Below, in pieces: positions 8,480 to 17,594 of a stretch of 64,000 nt of DNA. This DNA comes from Serinicoccus profundi (GTDB lineage: Bacteria > Actinomycetota > Actinomycetes > Actinomycetales > Dermatophilaceae). Position 1 is the stretch's first letter. The number at the start of each line of letters is the position of its first letter. The DNA lies in contig NZ_CP042862.1 of assembly GCF_008001015.1 (NCBI RefSeq), forward strand, positions 310,001-374,000. The letters run 5' to 3'. The notes below the pieces were generated by a model that saw only the letters and a program-made list of their open reading frames with translations, made no database searches and had not been told where the DNA came from. Both the position numbers and the translations under genes were made by a program.

Positions 8480-9532
8480 GTGCACTCCTTCCTGGATCTC
8501 GACCGGGTCCTCGGCACTGTGCCCGCGCCGGTCGTCATGGCGTTGCGTGACGTCGACCGGGGTCAAGGCAGCGAGGGTCTGTACCTCAACCAGGTCCCCG
8601 ACCTCCTCACCGAGCTAGCCCACCGCGCTCGGGTTGCGAGCATCACCGCGTCCTCCGCCCTCGAGGGTGTCGTGGTCGAGAATCGCCACCGTGCTGCTGC
8701 CATCATCGCCAACCGGCGCATCGAGCTGCGCACCCGTAGCGAGCAGGAGTTCGCCGGCTACCGCGCGGCCCTCGACTACCTCTTCGCCGACGATTGGCGC
8801 CCGCTGAATGTCGGCCTTCTGCTGCACCTGCACCGGCTGCTCTTCGCGGAGACTCCTGGATCTGGTGGGAGGTTCAAGGAGGGCGACAACCTCGTCGTCG
8901 ACCGCTCTCCAGACGGCGTCCAGACCGTCCGCTTCAAGCCGGTCCCTGCCGCACGCACCGATGACTACGTCGCCTACCTCATCGACAGCTACGCCCAAGC
9001 GATCAGGGCCGAACGACACCACCCGGTGCTCGTCGTGGGTCTCTTCGTCCTCGACCTGCTCGTCATCCATCCGTTCGACGACGGGAATGGTCGGGTGGCC
9101 CGCGTGTTGACGAATGCGCTCCTCTCGGAGGCCGGGTATGGGGTCGGCCGATTCGTGTCGCTCGAGGAACTCATCGCGGAGTCGGCTGACGAGTACTACC
9201 AGGCACTGCTGGACTCGACCCATGACTGGCACGAGCACGCGAACGATCCGTGGCCCTGGCTGACGTACTTCAGCGCCCTCCTCGCCCGCGGCTACTCCCG
9301 GTTCGCTGAGGGTGTCGCCGCTGACAGGTCTGGAGCAACGAAGTCAGAACGCGTCCGTGCGCATGTCCTGAAGCACAGCGGGCCCGTCTTCGCGATCAGT
9401 GATATCCGGGCCGCGCTGCCCGGCATCAGCGACCCCACCATCCGACTCGTCCTCCATGAGCTGAAGGATGAAGGCCTTCTCAAGCCGCAGGGCACAGGAC
9501 GCTCGGCGGTGTGGCTGCGGGTCACCACCTGA
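8480..9532 (+). CDS. Fic-domain AMP-transferase with C-terminal winged helix
   Basis: A 350-residue Fic protein. The active-site motif HPFDDGNGRVAR begins at about His197. An N-terminal inhibitory motif of the S/TxxxE(G/N) type is present at about Ser58-Gly63 (SSALEG), which in this class keeps the enzyme off by blocking ATP binding. The last 70 residues (VFAISDIRAALPGISDPTIRL...) resemble a winged helix. The family adenylylates target proteins; the target is unknown. The start is GTG at 8480. The gene overlaps the convergent VanZ gene by 11 bases. Confidence 0.88.
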   Translation: MHSFLDLDRVLGTVPAPVVMALRDVDRGQGSEGLYLNQVPDLLTELAHRARVASITASSALEGVVVENRHRAAAIIANRRIELRTRSEQEFAGYRAALDYLFADDWRPLNVGLLLHLHRLLFAETPGSGGRFKEGDNLVVDRSPDGVQTVRFKPVPAARTDDYVAYLIDSYAQAIRAERHHPVLVVGLFVLDLLVIHPFDDGNGRVARVLTNALLSEAGYGVGRFVSLEELIAESADEYYQALLDSTHDWHEHANDPWPWLTYFSALLARGYSRFAEGVAADRSGATKSERVRAHVLKHSGPVFAISDIRAALPGISDPTIRLVLHELKDEGLLKPQGTGRSAVWLRVTT

Positions 9533-10070
9533 GTACTGAAGCACCTTTACGTCCGGGCCGTGCGCCCTGCCAGGCCAAGACCAGGACCTGGGCGAGCAAC
9601 GCACCCATGGCGCCCCCGAGCGCGTTGAGGAGGACGTCGTCGATGTCTGCCGTCCGGCCCACCACGAACTGGACGACCTCGATCAGAGCGGAGAGGCCGG
9701 CCGCGATCACGATGGCCCGGAGAGTGCTCCAGCCTGCGAGGACCGCGAGGACTCCGATGGGCACGAAGAGAGCGACGTTGCCGACGAGATTGATCAACCC
9801 GACGCGCGCGTTCACATTGGCCACAGCGGCGCGTAGGCCCGCTCCTGGGATCAGGTTGATGCCGCTGTTGCCCGAGCTGCCCAGCCCGGCCCAGGTGAGG
9901 ATCATCACCGTGATGCTGGCGCCGACCAGGAGGACCGCCGCTCCAGCTCGGACCCCGCGCTCTCGACCTTTGCGCCGGGCAGTCCTTGCGGCTAGCACCG
10001 CTACCAGGACGAGACTCGCGAGCATCGTGGCCAGTGTGGGCACGAGGGGAAGCCCCGGCATACCCGTCAC
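9522..10070 (-). CDS. VanZ-like membrane protein
   Basis: A 182-residue protein with about four membrane segments and the VanZ-family signature (NLVGNVALFVPIG, then IEVVQFVVGRTADIDDVLLN). VanZ itself raises teicoplanin resistance, but most family members are of unknown role in the cell envelope. The start is GTG at 10070; an ATG three codons on is an alternative. The 3' end overlaps the Fic gene by 11 bases on the opposite strand. Confidence 0.85.
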   Translation of the reverse strand: MTGMPGLPLVPTLATMLASLVLVAVLAARTARRKGRERGVRAGAAVLLVGASITVMILTWAGLGSSGNSGINLIPGAGLRAAVANVNARVGLINLVGNVALFVPIGVLAVLAGWSTLRAIVIAAGLSALIEVVQFVVGRTADIDDVLLNALGGAMGALLAQVLVLAWQGARPGRKGASVLRW

Positions 10071-10276
10071 GACGCCCCACCTCCCTGCCGTTGTCGCGGC
10101 GCACCACCGGGGTCTACTTGCAGCCCTTCTCGAACCCTGACGGGACGACCCGCGTGGTGCCTTACCGGCTGCCCGGCCGCAACGACCAGACTACGGGGTG
10201 ACGGGTGCCGAGGGACGCGCAATTCTTTGGGCCGGATGCGGTGCAGGGAAGCATGGTCGTCTGTAGGGTCGGGACT

Positions 10277-10579
10277 ATGACCTTCGCCAATGTCGGCACC
10301 CTCGGTGCCCTTCCGGGCCAGCGAGACGCGCTCGTCGAGATCCTCACCCGTCGATCGTCAGAGCTGGATCAGGCTGGCTGCCTGCTCTACGAGGTCGGGG
10401 TGAGCGAGGACAGCCCCGACACCGTCTTCGTGGCCGAGCTGTGGACCTCCGCAGAAGCCCACCAGGCCTCGTTGAGTCTGGAGAACGTGCAAGCGGCGAT
10501 CCAGGAGGCGCGGCCGTTGCTGTCGGGCGAGATGGGTGGATTCCGCTTCGACGTCGTCGGGTCCCCGCTGCGGGCGTGA
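10277..10579 (+). CDS. Antibiotic biosynthesis monooxygenase (ABM) domain protein
   Basis: A 100-residue single-domain protein of the ABM (dimeric alpha/beta barrel) superfamily: FANVGTLGALPGQRDALVEIL, then CLLYEVGVSEDSPDTVFVAELW and the helix EAHQASL. Members include quinol monooxygenases and heme-degrading proteins; many are uncharacterised. I placed the start at the ATG at 10277, where the domain begins, rather than at an upstream GTG, because the extra residues do not resemble the family. Confidence 0.75.
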   Translation: MTFANVGTLGALPGQRDALVEILTRRSSELDQAGCLLYEVGVSEDSPDTVFVAELWTSAEAHQASLSLENVQAAIQEARPLLSGEMGGFRFDVVGSPLRA

Positions 10580-10937
10580 GGCGGCCGTGAAGGGGGCTGA
10601 GCGATGGACCGACGGCGTGTACGCCGTGGAGGGTGGTGTCGTGGACGCCGCCGGTGGGTGGGACGAGCCGGGCGCCGAGGGTGAGTGGCAACCCGTCTGC
10701 GAGGGCAGTGATCTGACCGCCAACATCGTCGTCAACAGCTGGCCCTGACTCGACCAGTGGCCCATTGCTGAAGCACGTGCCCGAAGTCTGCCGCTATTGC
10801 TATCCCTGGTTCGACCGCTCGCCCTGGCTGCCGGGAGGGTATGGATCGTCCTTGGTGCGCTCCGACTCTTCGCGTAATCGAGAGATCAGATCGGCATCAA
10901 CGTTCTCGGCCATCGTGGGCTCCCTCCGGTAGATCCG
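10580..10937. other. Intergenic region, no confident gene
   Basis: A short reading frame (about 10587-10748, plus strand, GTG start) gives a 53-residue peptide ending LTANIVVNSWP, with no recognisable family. It has no clear ribosome site. The rest holds nothing I can identify. It separates the ABM gene from the 3' end of the convergent glycosyltransferase gene. Confidence 0.4.
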
Positions 10938-12548
10938 TCACTGATTCCACCATCCGGCGGCGCAGGCCTGCACCCACTCTTCCTCACTCGGCACCAGCAG
11001 GCCCGGGTAATGGCCGTCGCGGTGGTGGTCGAATCCCACCATCGTGCTGATGAATTGGTCCTCCAATCCGACGAACTCCACGATGCAGTGGTTGACGCCA
11101 GGCCCGTAGAACAGCTGGATCACGCCGGGGTGGCGATGCAGCAGGATGTGGCCGGCCCGAACCAGATCCGGGTCTTCAATCCCGGAGTCGTCGTCCTTGC
11201 CCGCGTAGAGGACCTTCAGGCCGACCCTGGCCTCGTCGGCGTGCAGATAGCGCGTGAGGGAGGTGTCCCTCCGAGAAGGCGGTCCGCCCGGTGCTGTGTG
11301 CCCGAGTGATCGGCGCTCCCTCTGTAGCCCGTCCAGCAGCCGGTCGCACGTCTCCTCGACTCCACGCTCCTGCTGCACCAGTGCGCCGACCTCCGCCGCC
11401 CGCTCGTGCCGCTGGGTGGCGTCCAGCACTGCCAGCCGAAGAGCTTCCACCGATGTGGCGCCGACCGGCACAGGCGCTGCGGCGACGCCGATCTCGTGCG
11501 CCCGTCGCGCGAAGAACGGCTGGTCCAGGGCGAACGGCACCACCACCTGCGGCACCCCCGACCGCAGCGCCTGCGCCGTGGTGCCCGCGCCCCCGTGGTG
11601 CACGATCGCCGCGGTCCGGGGCAGGAGCAGGTCGTGCGGGGCGCCGTCGATGAAGAGGACGCGTTCGTCATACCCCTCCGGGAGTCCGGTGCCGCGCAGC
11701 GCGACCACGCGGTGCCCGGCCTCGAGCGCCCCCTCGATCGCGTGCCCGAGCGCCGCCCTGGTGACCCGCAGGCTCTGGCTGCCGAACCCGGCGTAGACCG
11801 GCGGCGGGCCGTCGCCGAGGAAGGCCTCGAGCTCGGGCTCGAGCGTGGTGCCGGCGGGGGAGTCGAGGAACGGGTAGCCGGTGAGCACGATCTGTCGCCC
11901 GCTCACCCGGCGCGGCGCGATGAGCTGCGGGGTGTGGGCGATGACGGCGGGGACGGTGAGGGTATGCCGTAGCGCCCGGAGGGAGCGTCGGCGCGGCACT
12001 CCTTGCGCGGCCAAGGCGCTGGTGACCGGAGCCGACATGGCCAGGCCGGGGAGGACGCCGCGCAGTCCGGCGCGCAGGTTGTGCAGGGAGGCGCCTTCGC
12101 GGTCGGCGAACAGGCTCGCGTCGCCGTGGCGAGACGGCAGCGCCGGGACGAAGAGGAGCACGGCCTGGGGGCGCGGGTCGTGCGCGGCGAGCTGGGCGAC
12201 CCAGCCGACGGTGAGGGCAGTGGAGATGATGGCGTCGTAGCGCGGCCAGAGGTCGATCAAGGCGCGGGCGAGCTCGGGGGCCATGGCGGCGGCCTGGGCG
12301 CGGAGGGCCCCGACCTGCCCGGCGACGCCGGTGCTGGCCATGACGGTGGAGACGTCGCCGTCGCGGTAGATCTGCATCGCGTCGACGTGGACCTCCTCGA
12401 CGGTGAGGCCGTGCTCGCGGACCCAGGGGGCGAAGTCGGTCGTCGCGGTGACCCCGACCTCGTGCCCGCGTCGCACCAGTTCTTGGGCCAGCGCGATGAC
12501 GGGTTGGTAGTCGCCGCGGCTGCCGCCGGCGAGGATCGCGATGCGCAT
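10938..12548 (-). CDS. GT-B glycosyltransferase (MGT/GT28-like) with extra C-terminal segment
   Basis: A 536-residue protein. Residues 1 to about 420 are a GT-B glycosyltransferase of the macrolide/sterol glucosyltransferase type: MRIAILAGGSRGDYQPVIAL at the start, VYAGFGSQS in the middle, and the donor-sugar site VHHGGAGTTAQALRSGVPQ with VPFALDQPFFA after it. It probably moves an activated sugar onto a lipid or small molecule. The last 115 residues (from about SRRDTSLTRYLHADEARVGL) are not part of the usual fold: they are His-, Trp- and acid-rich and end CAAGWWNQ. The ATG at 12548 matches the family's N-terminus. It is divergent from the small zinc-ribbon gene. Confidence 0.8.
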   Translation of the reverse strand: MRIAILAGGSRGDYQPVIALAQELVRRGHEVGVTATTDFAPWVREHGLTVEEVHVDAMQIYRDGDVSTVMASTGVAGQVGALRAQAAAMAPELARALIDLWPRYDAIISTALTVGWVAQLAAHDPRPQAVLLFVPALPSRHGDASLFADREGASLHNLRAGLRGVLPGLAMSAPVTSALAAQGVPRRRSLRALRHTLTVPAVIAHTPQLIAPRRVSGRQIVLTGYPFLDSPAGTTLEPELEAFLGDGPPPVYAGFGSQSLRVTRAALGHAIEGALEAGHRVVALRGTGLPEGYDERVLFIDGAPHDLLLPRTAAIVHHGGAGTTAQALRSGVPQVVVPFALDQPFFARRAHEIGVAAAPVPVGATSVEALRLAVLDATQRHERAAEVGALVQQERGVEETCDRLLDGLQRERRSLGHTAPGGPPSRRDTSLTRYLHADEARVGLKVLYAGKDDDSGIEDPDLVRAGHILLHRHPGVIQLFYGPGVNHCIVEFVGLEDQFISTMVGFDHHRDGHYPGLLVPSEEEWVQACAAGWWNQ

Positions 12549-12616
12549 GGACTGAAGTCTGCACCCGGTGGGTCGTGGGCCGGTCCTCAGGCTGGCCGCG
12601 GACATAGGCTGGCGGG

Positions 12617-12787
12617 ATGGGAAGGATCTGGGACCGCACACGGGAGTACCTCGGACTTCGGCAACCCGTGCGGGAGGGCTACCACCTATCGCGTCACCAA
12701 TCGGTCTGCGACCGGTGCGGCGCGACGGTGCAGCCGGAGAAGCACAGCCTCCACGACGAATGGCACCGGAACGCGGAGGAGGGATGA
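12617..12787 (+). CDS. Small zinc-ribbon-like protein
   Basis: A 56-residue open frame from ATG 12617 to TGA, preceded by GGCTGGCGGG. It contains CDRCG followed by several His residues, so it could bind one metal ion, but only two cysteines are present. Arg- and Glu-rich otherwise. It lies 6 bases before the next small gene, which suggests an operon. No family recognised. Real status is supported by codon pattern and the tight spacing only. Confidence 0.5.
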   Translation: MGRIWDRTREYLGLRQPVREGYHLSRHQSVCDRCGATVQPEKHSLHDEWHRNAEEG

Positions 12788-12793
12788 CTCCAC

Positions 12794-13021
12794 ATGCCAG
12801 AATCCGGCGATAGAGCCGAGAGGAAGTCCAGGAGACTGGTCCTGATTCTCGCTGTCAATGTGACCACCTTCGCGATCGCAGCCCTCGTGACCGCGCTGGT
12901 GCTCGACAGAACAGGTGTCGGCGCGAACTGGACGGCGACCTGGACGATGGCGGCGGGCGGCCTGATCATCGCCGTCCTGGCAGCCGCGTGGTGGGCAGTG
13001 CGTGGTCGTCGGGTGCGCTGA
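12794..13021 (+). CDS. Small two-segment membrane protein
   Basis: 75 residues with a charged head (ESGDRAERKSRR), two hydrophobic helices (LVLILAVNVTTFAIAALVTA and the stretch near WTMAAGGLIIAVLAAAWW) and a basic tail, giving a hairpin in the membrane. It resembles many uncharacterised actinobacterial proteins. It follows the zinc-ribbon-like gene by 6 bases. Function unknown. Confidence 0.6.
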   Translation: MPESGDRAERKSRRLVLILAVNVTTFAIAALVTALVLDRTGVGANWTATWTMAAGGLIIAVLAAAWWAVRGRRVR

Positions 13022-13158
13022 GGATCTATGAGGCAGGCCTCGGCGGGGATCGCGAAGGGTGAAGCCCCCCGGGGTCGGCTGCCCAGGAGGTGCGCCGCAT
13101 GCGGCAAAGTAGTGCGTCTCCGAGCCATCCCGCGGACGTCGGCGTGCCAAGATGAGTG

Positions 13159-13545
13159 ATGGTCGATACGAGCAGTTGGGGAGTCGCCGTTGCCGCCAGG
13201 GCTGGTGGTTTGGCCGTGCTGCTTGGCCTCGCGGGCTGCAGTTTGGACGCCGGCGATCCTGAGCCCCAACTGACGTCCGCACCCGACACCGCAGCAATCA
13301 ATGCCGCCTACGGTGCTCCCGACTCGCGGCAGCTTGAGCTCGCAGTCAATTCCTGCAATCGCGATCCGCAGGCGGAGGTCGAGGAGTCAGGCTCTGATAT
13401 CCGCGTCACCGTATCGCTGGCGGGCGTCGACTCTGGCCTCGACTGCCAGGATTCGGTCAAGGCCGAGCTCGCTTCGCCACTCGACGGGCGCCGCGTCATC
13501 GACGCCGTCAACGGCCAGCCGGTGCCGGTTCAACCAGCCGAGTAG
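13159..13545 (+). CDS. Small lipoprotein, unknown function
   Basis: 128 residues with a signal peptide and lipobox LLGLAGC, then an acidic mature part with two further cysteines (VNSCNRD and LDCQDS) that may form a disulfide outside the membrane. ATG 13159 was taken as start; an overlapping GTG three bases upstream is possible. No domain recognised. Base composition is less GC-rich than the flanking core genes, as in the whole 13-17 kb stretch. Confidence 0.65.
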   Translation: MVDTSSWGVAVAARAGGLAVLLGLAGCSLDAGDPEPQLTSAPDTAAINAAYGAPDSRQLELAVNSCNRDPQAEVEESGSDIRVTVSLAGVDSGLDCQDSVKAELASPLDGRRVIDAVNGQPVPVQPAE

Positions 13546-13782
13546 CAAGCGACATGCGGCAGAAGCGGTTGGTTGCAAGGAGGGGAACCGGCAGCAGAGG
13601 GTCAGTTTGCTTTGCCGGCGAACCAGCAGAAGGCGTCGTCGAGGGCTGGGAGCAAGACTCACTTCCGCCGACTCGCGCCTCTTCGCTGAGGTTAGTAGCG
13701 TTAACGAGTCGGCATCATCGAGTTGGGCAGACCGCCAAGGTCGATCGCGGGAGTCGTGAGGACTGCATAGGGGGGGCCGGAA

Positions 13783-14454
13783 ATGGCGCATAATGCGTCC
13801 GTGTCACGGGACCGTCGCCCTCGTCAACCTCTGCAGCTGCGCCTCCTGACTTGGTTGGCATTGGGTTGGAAGGGGAAGGGCGTCCTGTCGGTCCTGTGGT
13901 TTCTGTTGGTGATGTCGGTCATTCTAATTCATGGCCTCGTCAGCACTTCAGCATCCTCACAAATTGCCGCCGGCCTCGCGGCGTCTTCTGTGCGGGAAAC
14001 GGTGGATCGGGTGGAGGTCCGTATCAAGTATGTCCCGGGGCGTTTCGGTGGGTGGTATGAGGTGGCTGGCGTCCGGATACGTCTAGATGGCTCTCCCGGG
14101 TGGACCGAGCTGCAGGGCGTCGACGCTGCAAACACCAGTACTGTCGATGCTCCGACGATGGAGGGCTGGCAGCCGCCAACGGACGAAATCTTCTACGCAC
14201 CGCCTCTGGACGTCCTTGTACAGCGTGACGAAGCCGGAGAAGTAGTGCAGGCGATGGCTGCTACTGACTTCGACTACTTGCGCGGGCAGGCGGGTGCGGA
14301 CCGTAGGACGGAGGCGTTCTTGTTGGCTGGTGCGGTGGGCGGCGGAATCCTGTTGGTCCTGGTGAACGGTGCTCGTCTCGATCGGCGGGATCGTCGGGAC
14401 AGCACGTCTGCGTGGACAACTACGTCCCGCCGATGGCGAGGGTCGCGCTCGTGA
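13783..14454 (+). CDS. DUF3592-like membrane protein
   Basis: A 223-residue protein with one membrane segment near the N-terminus (VLSVLWFLLVMSVILIHGLV) and one near the C-terminus (FLLAGAVGGGILLVLVNGA). The extracytoplasmic part between carries VEVRIKYVPGRFGGWYEV and resembles DUF3592-type loops. Base use is AT-richer than neighbours. The next gene is a larger protein with similar loops, so the two may be related. Function unknown. Confidence 0.6.
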   Translation: MAHNASVSRDRRPRQPLQLRLLTWLALGWKGKGVLSVLWFLLVMSVILIHGLVSTSASSQIAAGLAASSVRETVDRVEVRIKYVPGRFGGWYEVAGVRIRLDGSPGWTELQGVDAANTSTVDAPTMEGWQPPTDEIFYAPPLDVLVQRDEAGEVVQAMAATDFDYLRGQAGADRRTEAFLLAGAVGGGILLVLVNGARLDRRDRRDSTSAWTTTSRRWRGSRS

Positions 14455-14617
14455 GGGTCGCGTCGCACGTCTCTGGAGGTGTCACAGGGACGTAGCGCGG
14501 TGTCCGCGGGCCTTCGCCTGGATCATCGCCTTTGGGGCCCGGCGCGTCGGGCGGTGGAGTGCACCGTTGCGTGCCGTTCTGTCCCTACACTCCGGCCATG
14601 CACTACAGCGCGCGCCG

Positions 14618-16555
14618 ATGACGCCCCCCGCCCTGCCGACCTCGGCCACCCCGACGTGGAACGACCCTCCCGGCCCACGTTGGCGCGTCGTCCGGTGGAC
14701 CGTCGTCGTCGCCGCCGTCCTGACCGTGGCCGCCTCCATCGCGACCGACCCCATGACCTGCACCTCGGCGGCACCGTGCGAGGCGGCATGGCTGTTCTCG
14801 GTCGTGGCGCCGATGCTCTTGGGCTCCGTCGTGCTGCTGTGGCGGTGGCCGCTCGCCGCGCTGCTCCTCGGCATCGGTTACGGCGTCGCAAGCGTGCTCT
14901 GGGACCCCGCCTGGGCCGGCCGGGTCGCCGCGGCCGGTTACACCCTGCTGTGCCTCACGCTGCTCCTGCGAATCCTGTCGGCCCGGCGTCGGCGCGCGGC
15001 CGAGCTGGGCTCGTCGGCCGGGACGGTCATGGTGCCGGACTGGGTGGAGCGAGCCGTGCGGGAGATGGGCCCGCCGCCGTGGCCTTTCGCGTATGCCGCG
15101 GGTGCGGTGGCCGCGCTCGTCGCGGCCGTGGTGTGCGCCGGGCTCCTCCTGGGCTCGGTGTCGACGTACGCCGAGCGGTTGCAGCGGGCGGTCGTGACCA
15201 CCGCAACCGTGGTCGAGGTCGACCCCGAGGACCCCTTCCACATCACCCTGGAGACTCTCGACGGCCGGCTGAGACCCGACCTGTACACCCTGGAGGAGTA
15301 CGCGCTCGGCGAGCGCGTCACCGTCCGGACCGACCCGGAAGACCCTGAGTGGGCCGAGCTCACGGCCGAACCGTGGGATGAGACGTTCTGGCTGAGCCTC
15401 GCCCTTGGCGCGCTCGTCCTGGCAGCGCTGCTTGGCAGCGAGGCCGTGGGCCGGCGGCGCGGGCTGATCGCGCTGACCTCAGGCAGCCACCCGGCGGTGC
15501 AGGTGTGCGCCGCACCGCTGCCCGACAGCGAGGACCTCGTGGGGCTTGCCCACCTCGATGACCCGAGCCGTCGAGTCTTCGCGGTCCTCGACGGACGGCT
15601 CGCCGTGCCGCGGGAGACCAGCGGCACCGGCACGTCGGTGTACGGCCCGCAGCGAGCAGCGAATCCCGACTCGGACGACCCCGAGGACCTGCGCTGGGCC
15701 CGGCCGACCCGTGCCGTGCTGCTCGGCGACCTTCGAGAGGGCGGGCGGTGCGCGCTGCTGCTCGGCTCGCTCATGATCCTGGCCCCTGCCCTGTCGGAGC
15801 GACCGCGGGGTGTGGTCGACCTGCCCGACCCTGCGGTCGGCCGAGCGTTGCCCACCGACCTGGAGTCCGGACCCACGACACAGGAGGAGCTGGTGCTCCT
15901 TCGGGCAGAAGCCTTCGGCGGGGCCGAACACGTCGCTGGGACCGGGGTCCGTCCGCAGCTGCCGGTCTCCGTCCCCGTCGTCGCCTGGCGCAGGGCAGTC
16001 GCGGCGGTCCAGGTCGCTGCGGGCCTGGTGGCCGTGCCCCTCCTGCTGTGGTTCGTGCGCGACCTCACCTGGTGGGAGGTCCTCGGGGCGGCGTTCCTCG
16101 CCGGCTCAGCTCTGTTTGATGGTGCTACGCGGCTGCGGCCAGCGGTACAGCTCACCGAGCAAGGGCTCGTGCATCCGCAGGGCTTGCGGTCGTGGGTGGT
16201 GCCGTGGACGGGGGTGCGTCAGGCGATGGTGCGCGACGACGTCCTCGTTCTCGAGCTCGACCCCGCCTCGGTGCCGCAGGACGCGGCGGACGCGTCCTCG
16301 GACCTGGTGTCTTTCGAGTCGCCTCGCCTCGCCTCGGCGGACCTTGCCCGGTCGACCGCGCAGGCCGTGGAGGCGCTGCGCGGACGGCAGCCTACGGTCA
16401 CAGCGACCACGGGCCAGCAGTCACCCAAGGGTGGCGCGTCGGCGGCATCTGTTGGTGCCGGTCGGCCCGGACCGGTCGCGGTGCCCCTCGTAGTGCTACT
16501 CGTCGTGCATCTGATCATCAGCGTGCTGGCCCTCGGCTACGTGATCGGCCGTTGA
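14618..16555 (+). CDS. Large multi-pass membrane protein, DUF3592-like loop
   Basis: A 645-residue protein with about eight hydrophobic segments: three in the first 150 residues, two bracketing a loop at about 165-260 (ATVVEVDPEDPFHITLETL, a DUF3592-like pattern), two around WFVRDLTWWEVLGAAFLAG and one at the C-terminus. Long cytoplasmic parts carry no catalytic motif I recognise. The ATG at 14618 overlaps the stop of an eight-codon frame starting at ATG 14598 (ATGA), which might couple translation. Function unknown; it may work with the preceding gene. Confidence 0.65.
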   Translation: MTPPALPTSATPTWNDPPGPRWRVVRWTVVVAAVLTVAASIATDPMTCTSAAPCEAAWLFSVVAPMLLGSVVLLWRWPLAALLLGIGYGVASVLWDPAWAGRVAAAGYTLLCLTLLLRILSARRRRAAELGSSAGTVMVPDWVERAVREMGPPPWPFAYAAGAVAALVAAVVCAGLLLGSVSTYAERLQRAVVTTATVVEVDPEDPFHITLETLDGRLRPDLYTLEEYALGERVTVRTDPEDPEWAELTAEPWDETFWLSLALGALVLAALLGSEAVGRRRGLIALTSGSHPAVQVCAAPLPDSEDLVGLAHLDDPSRRVFAVLDGRLAVPRETSGTGTSVYGPQRAANPDSDDPEDLRWARPTRAVLLGDLREGGRCALLLGSLMILAPALSERPRGVVDLPDPAVGRALPTDLESGPTTQEELVLLRAEAFGGAEHVAGTGVRPQLPVSVPVVAWRRAVAAVQVAAGLVAVPLLLWFVRDLTWWEVLGAAFLAGSALFDGATRLRPAVQLTEQGLVHPQGLRSWVVPWTGVRQAMVRDDVLVLELDPASVPQDAADASSDLVSFESPRLASADLARSTAQAVEALRGRQPTVTATTGQQSPKGGASAASVGAGRPGPVAVPLVVLLVVHLIISVLALGYVIGR

Positions 16556-16740
16556 CCGGTGTGAACAACGACAGGCCGCGCCGCCCTTGAGCGCAACCTG
16601 GCGGAATCTGCCTCCACGGCGTCAACCTCGAACTCCCGGCGGCAGGAGCGGACGCTACCGCGTCTTCAGCGCGGCATGGTCGGACGCTACGCGATCACAG
16701 CGGCATGTGCGGATGCGCGTTGCCTGCCACACTGGGGGCC

Positions 16741-17025
16741 GTGTACGACCTGTCCGAGTCGCAAACGAGGGAGCTGAGCCGCCTCTGGGCGGAGTTGGGC
16801 ACCTCTTATCCACTGACTTCCCCGCCTCAAACCGACGCCGAAATGCTGGCGGCGGACCTAGACTCGTGGATCGCTGGGGGGATGAGCAGCCACGGTCAGT
16901 TCACCCACGCGTCCTTCGACTACCTGGTGACTCTGAGCAACGAGCCAGGCTCTGCGGAAGACGCTCGCTCCATCGCCCACCGCGTCCTAGCGTTGGTCCG
17001 TTCCGCGGTCGAGGCCGCCGAGTAA
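16741..17025 (+). CDS. Small acidic hypothetical protein
   Basis: 94 residues from GTG 16741, mostly helical by pattern and acidic (LSRLWAELGTSYPLTSPPQT, then DAEMLAADLDSWI). No membrane segment. An upstream ATG at 16705 would add 12 residues including two cysteines. No family recognised. It lies in a run of unrelated small genes and may be an immunity-type protein, but nothing shows that directly. Confidence 0.5.
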   Translation: MYDLSESQTRELSRLWAELGTSYPLTSPPQTDAEMLAADLDSWIAGGMSSHGQFTHASFDYLVTLSNEPGSAEDARSIAHRVLALVRSAVEAAE

Positions 17026-17072
17026 TCTCTAGCCCCGAACGCGGCATGAGCGGGTATCGCAGCCCAGGCGAT

Positions 17073-17594
17073 CTATGACTCAGTGAGTGCCATGAGCAGC
17101 GGGCGAACGATGGCCTCGTACTGCCGACGATCGAACGTCAACGAGACGACGGGCTGCTCCTGCTCTGCCAGGTCGAGCGGCTCATAGTCGACCTGCCATG
17201 CGATATCGCGCCACTCGACCAGGGCCCGCGAGACCAGGAGCTCGGCGGTCAGCGCACGGCAGTTCAGATCGAAATCTGTACTGCAGACAAGCAGAGGAAC
17301 CCGACCGTCGGACATGATCGTCCACTCTCGTTCCACCGGCTCACCGAGGATTGCGCGAAGGTAGTCGGCCTGGTACTCCCGCGCGGCGTACTCGTTCTCA
17401 ATCGGCGTCACTTCCCCAGCGACATCACCAGTCGGCCACGCAACGACCTTACGCAGCGGAACGCCGTCCACCGTCCATTCGAGGTAAGGGAACTCCCGCG
17501 GGACAAACTTCCGGCGAAGCCAGCCAACCTTCTCCTCGACGTTCTCTACGACGACATCGGGCGCCGTGCCGAGCACGGAAATCGGGCGTTCCAC
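17073..17594 (-). CDS. Hypothetical soluble protein
   Basis: 173 residues, soluble, acidic. It has alternating beta-strand patterns (FPYLEWTVDGVPLRKVVAWP, then LTAELLVSRALVEWRDIAWQ) and ends with QYEAIVRPLLMALTES. Such single-domain proteins are often found as immunity proteins or as orphans in actinobacterial variable regions; that is inference only. It is convergent with the acidic small gene, and the start is an ATG at 17594. Confidence 0.55.
   Translation of the reverse strand: MERPISVLGTAPDVVVENVEEKVGWLRRKFVPREFPYLEWTVDGVPLRKVVAWPTGDVAGEVTPIENEYAAREYQADYLRAILGEPVEREWTIMSDGRVPLLVCSTDFDLNCRALTAELLVSRALVEWRDIAWQVDYEPLDLAEQEQPVVSLTFDRRQYEAIVRPLLMALTES

Noticed and set aside
10587-10748. Small gene after the ABM gene
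   Set aside because: No ribosome site and no family pattern; kept as intergenic.
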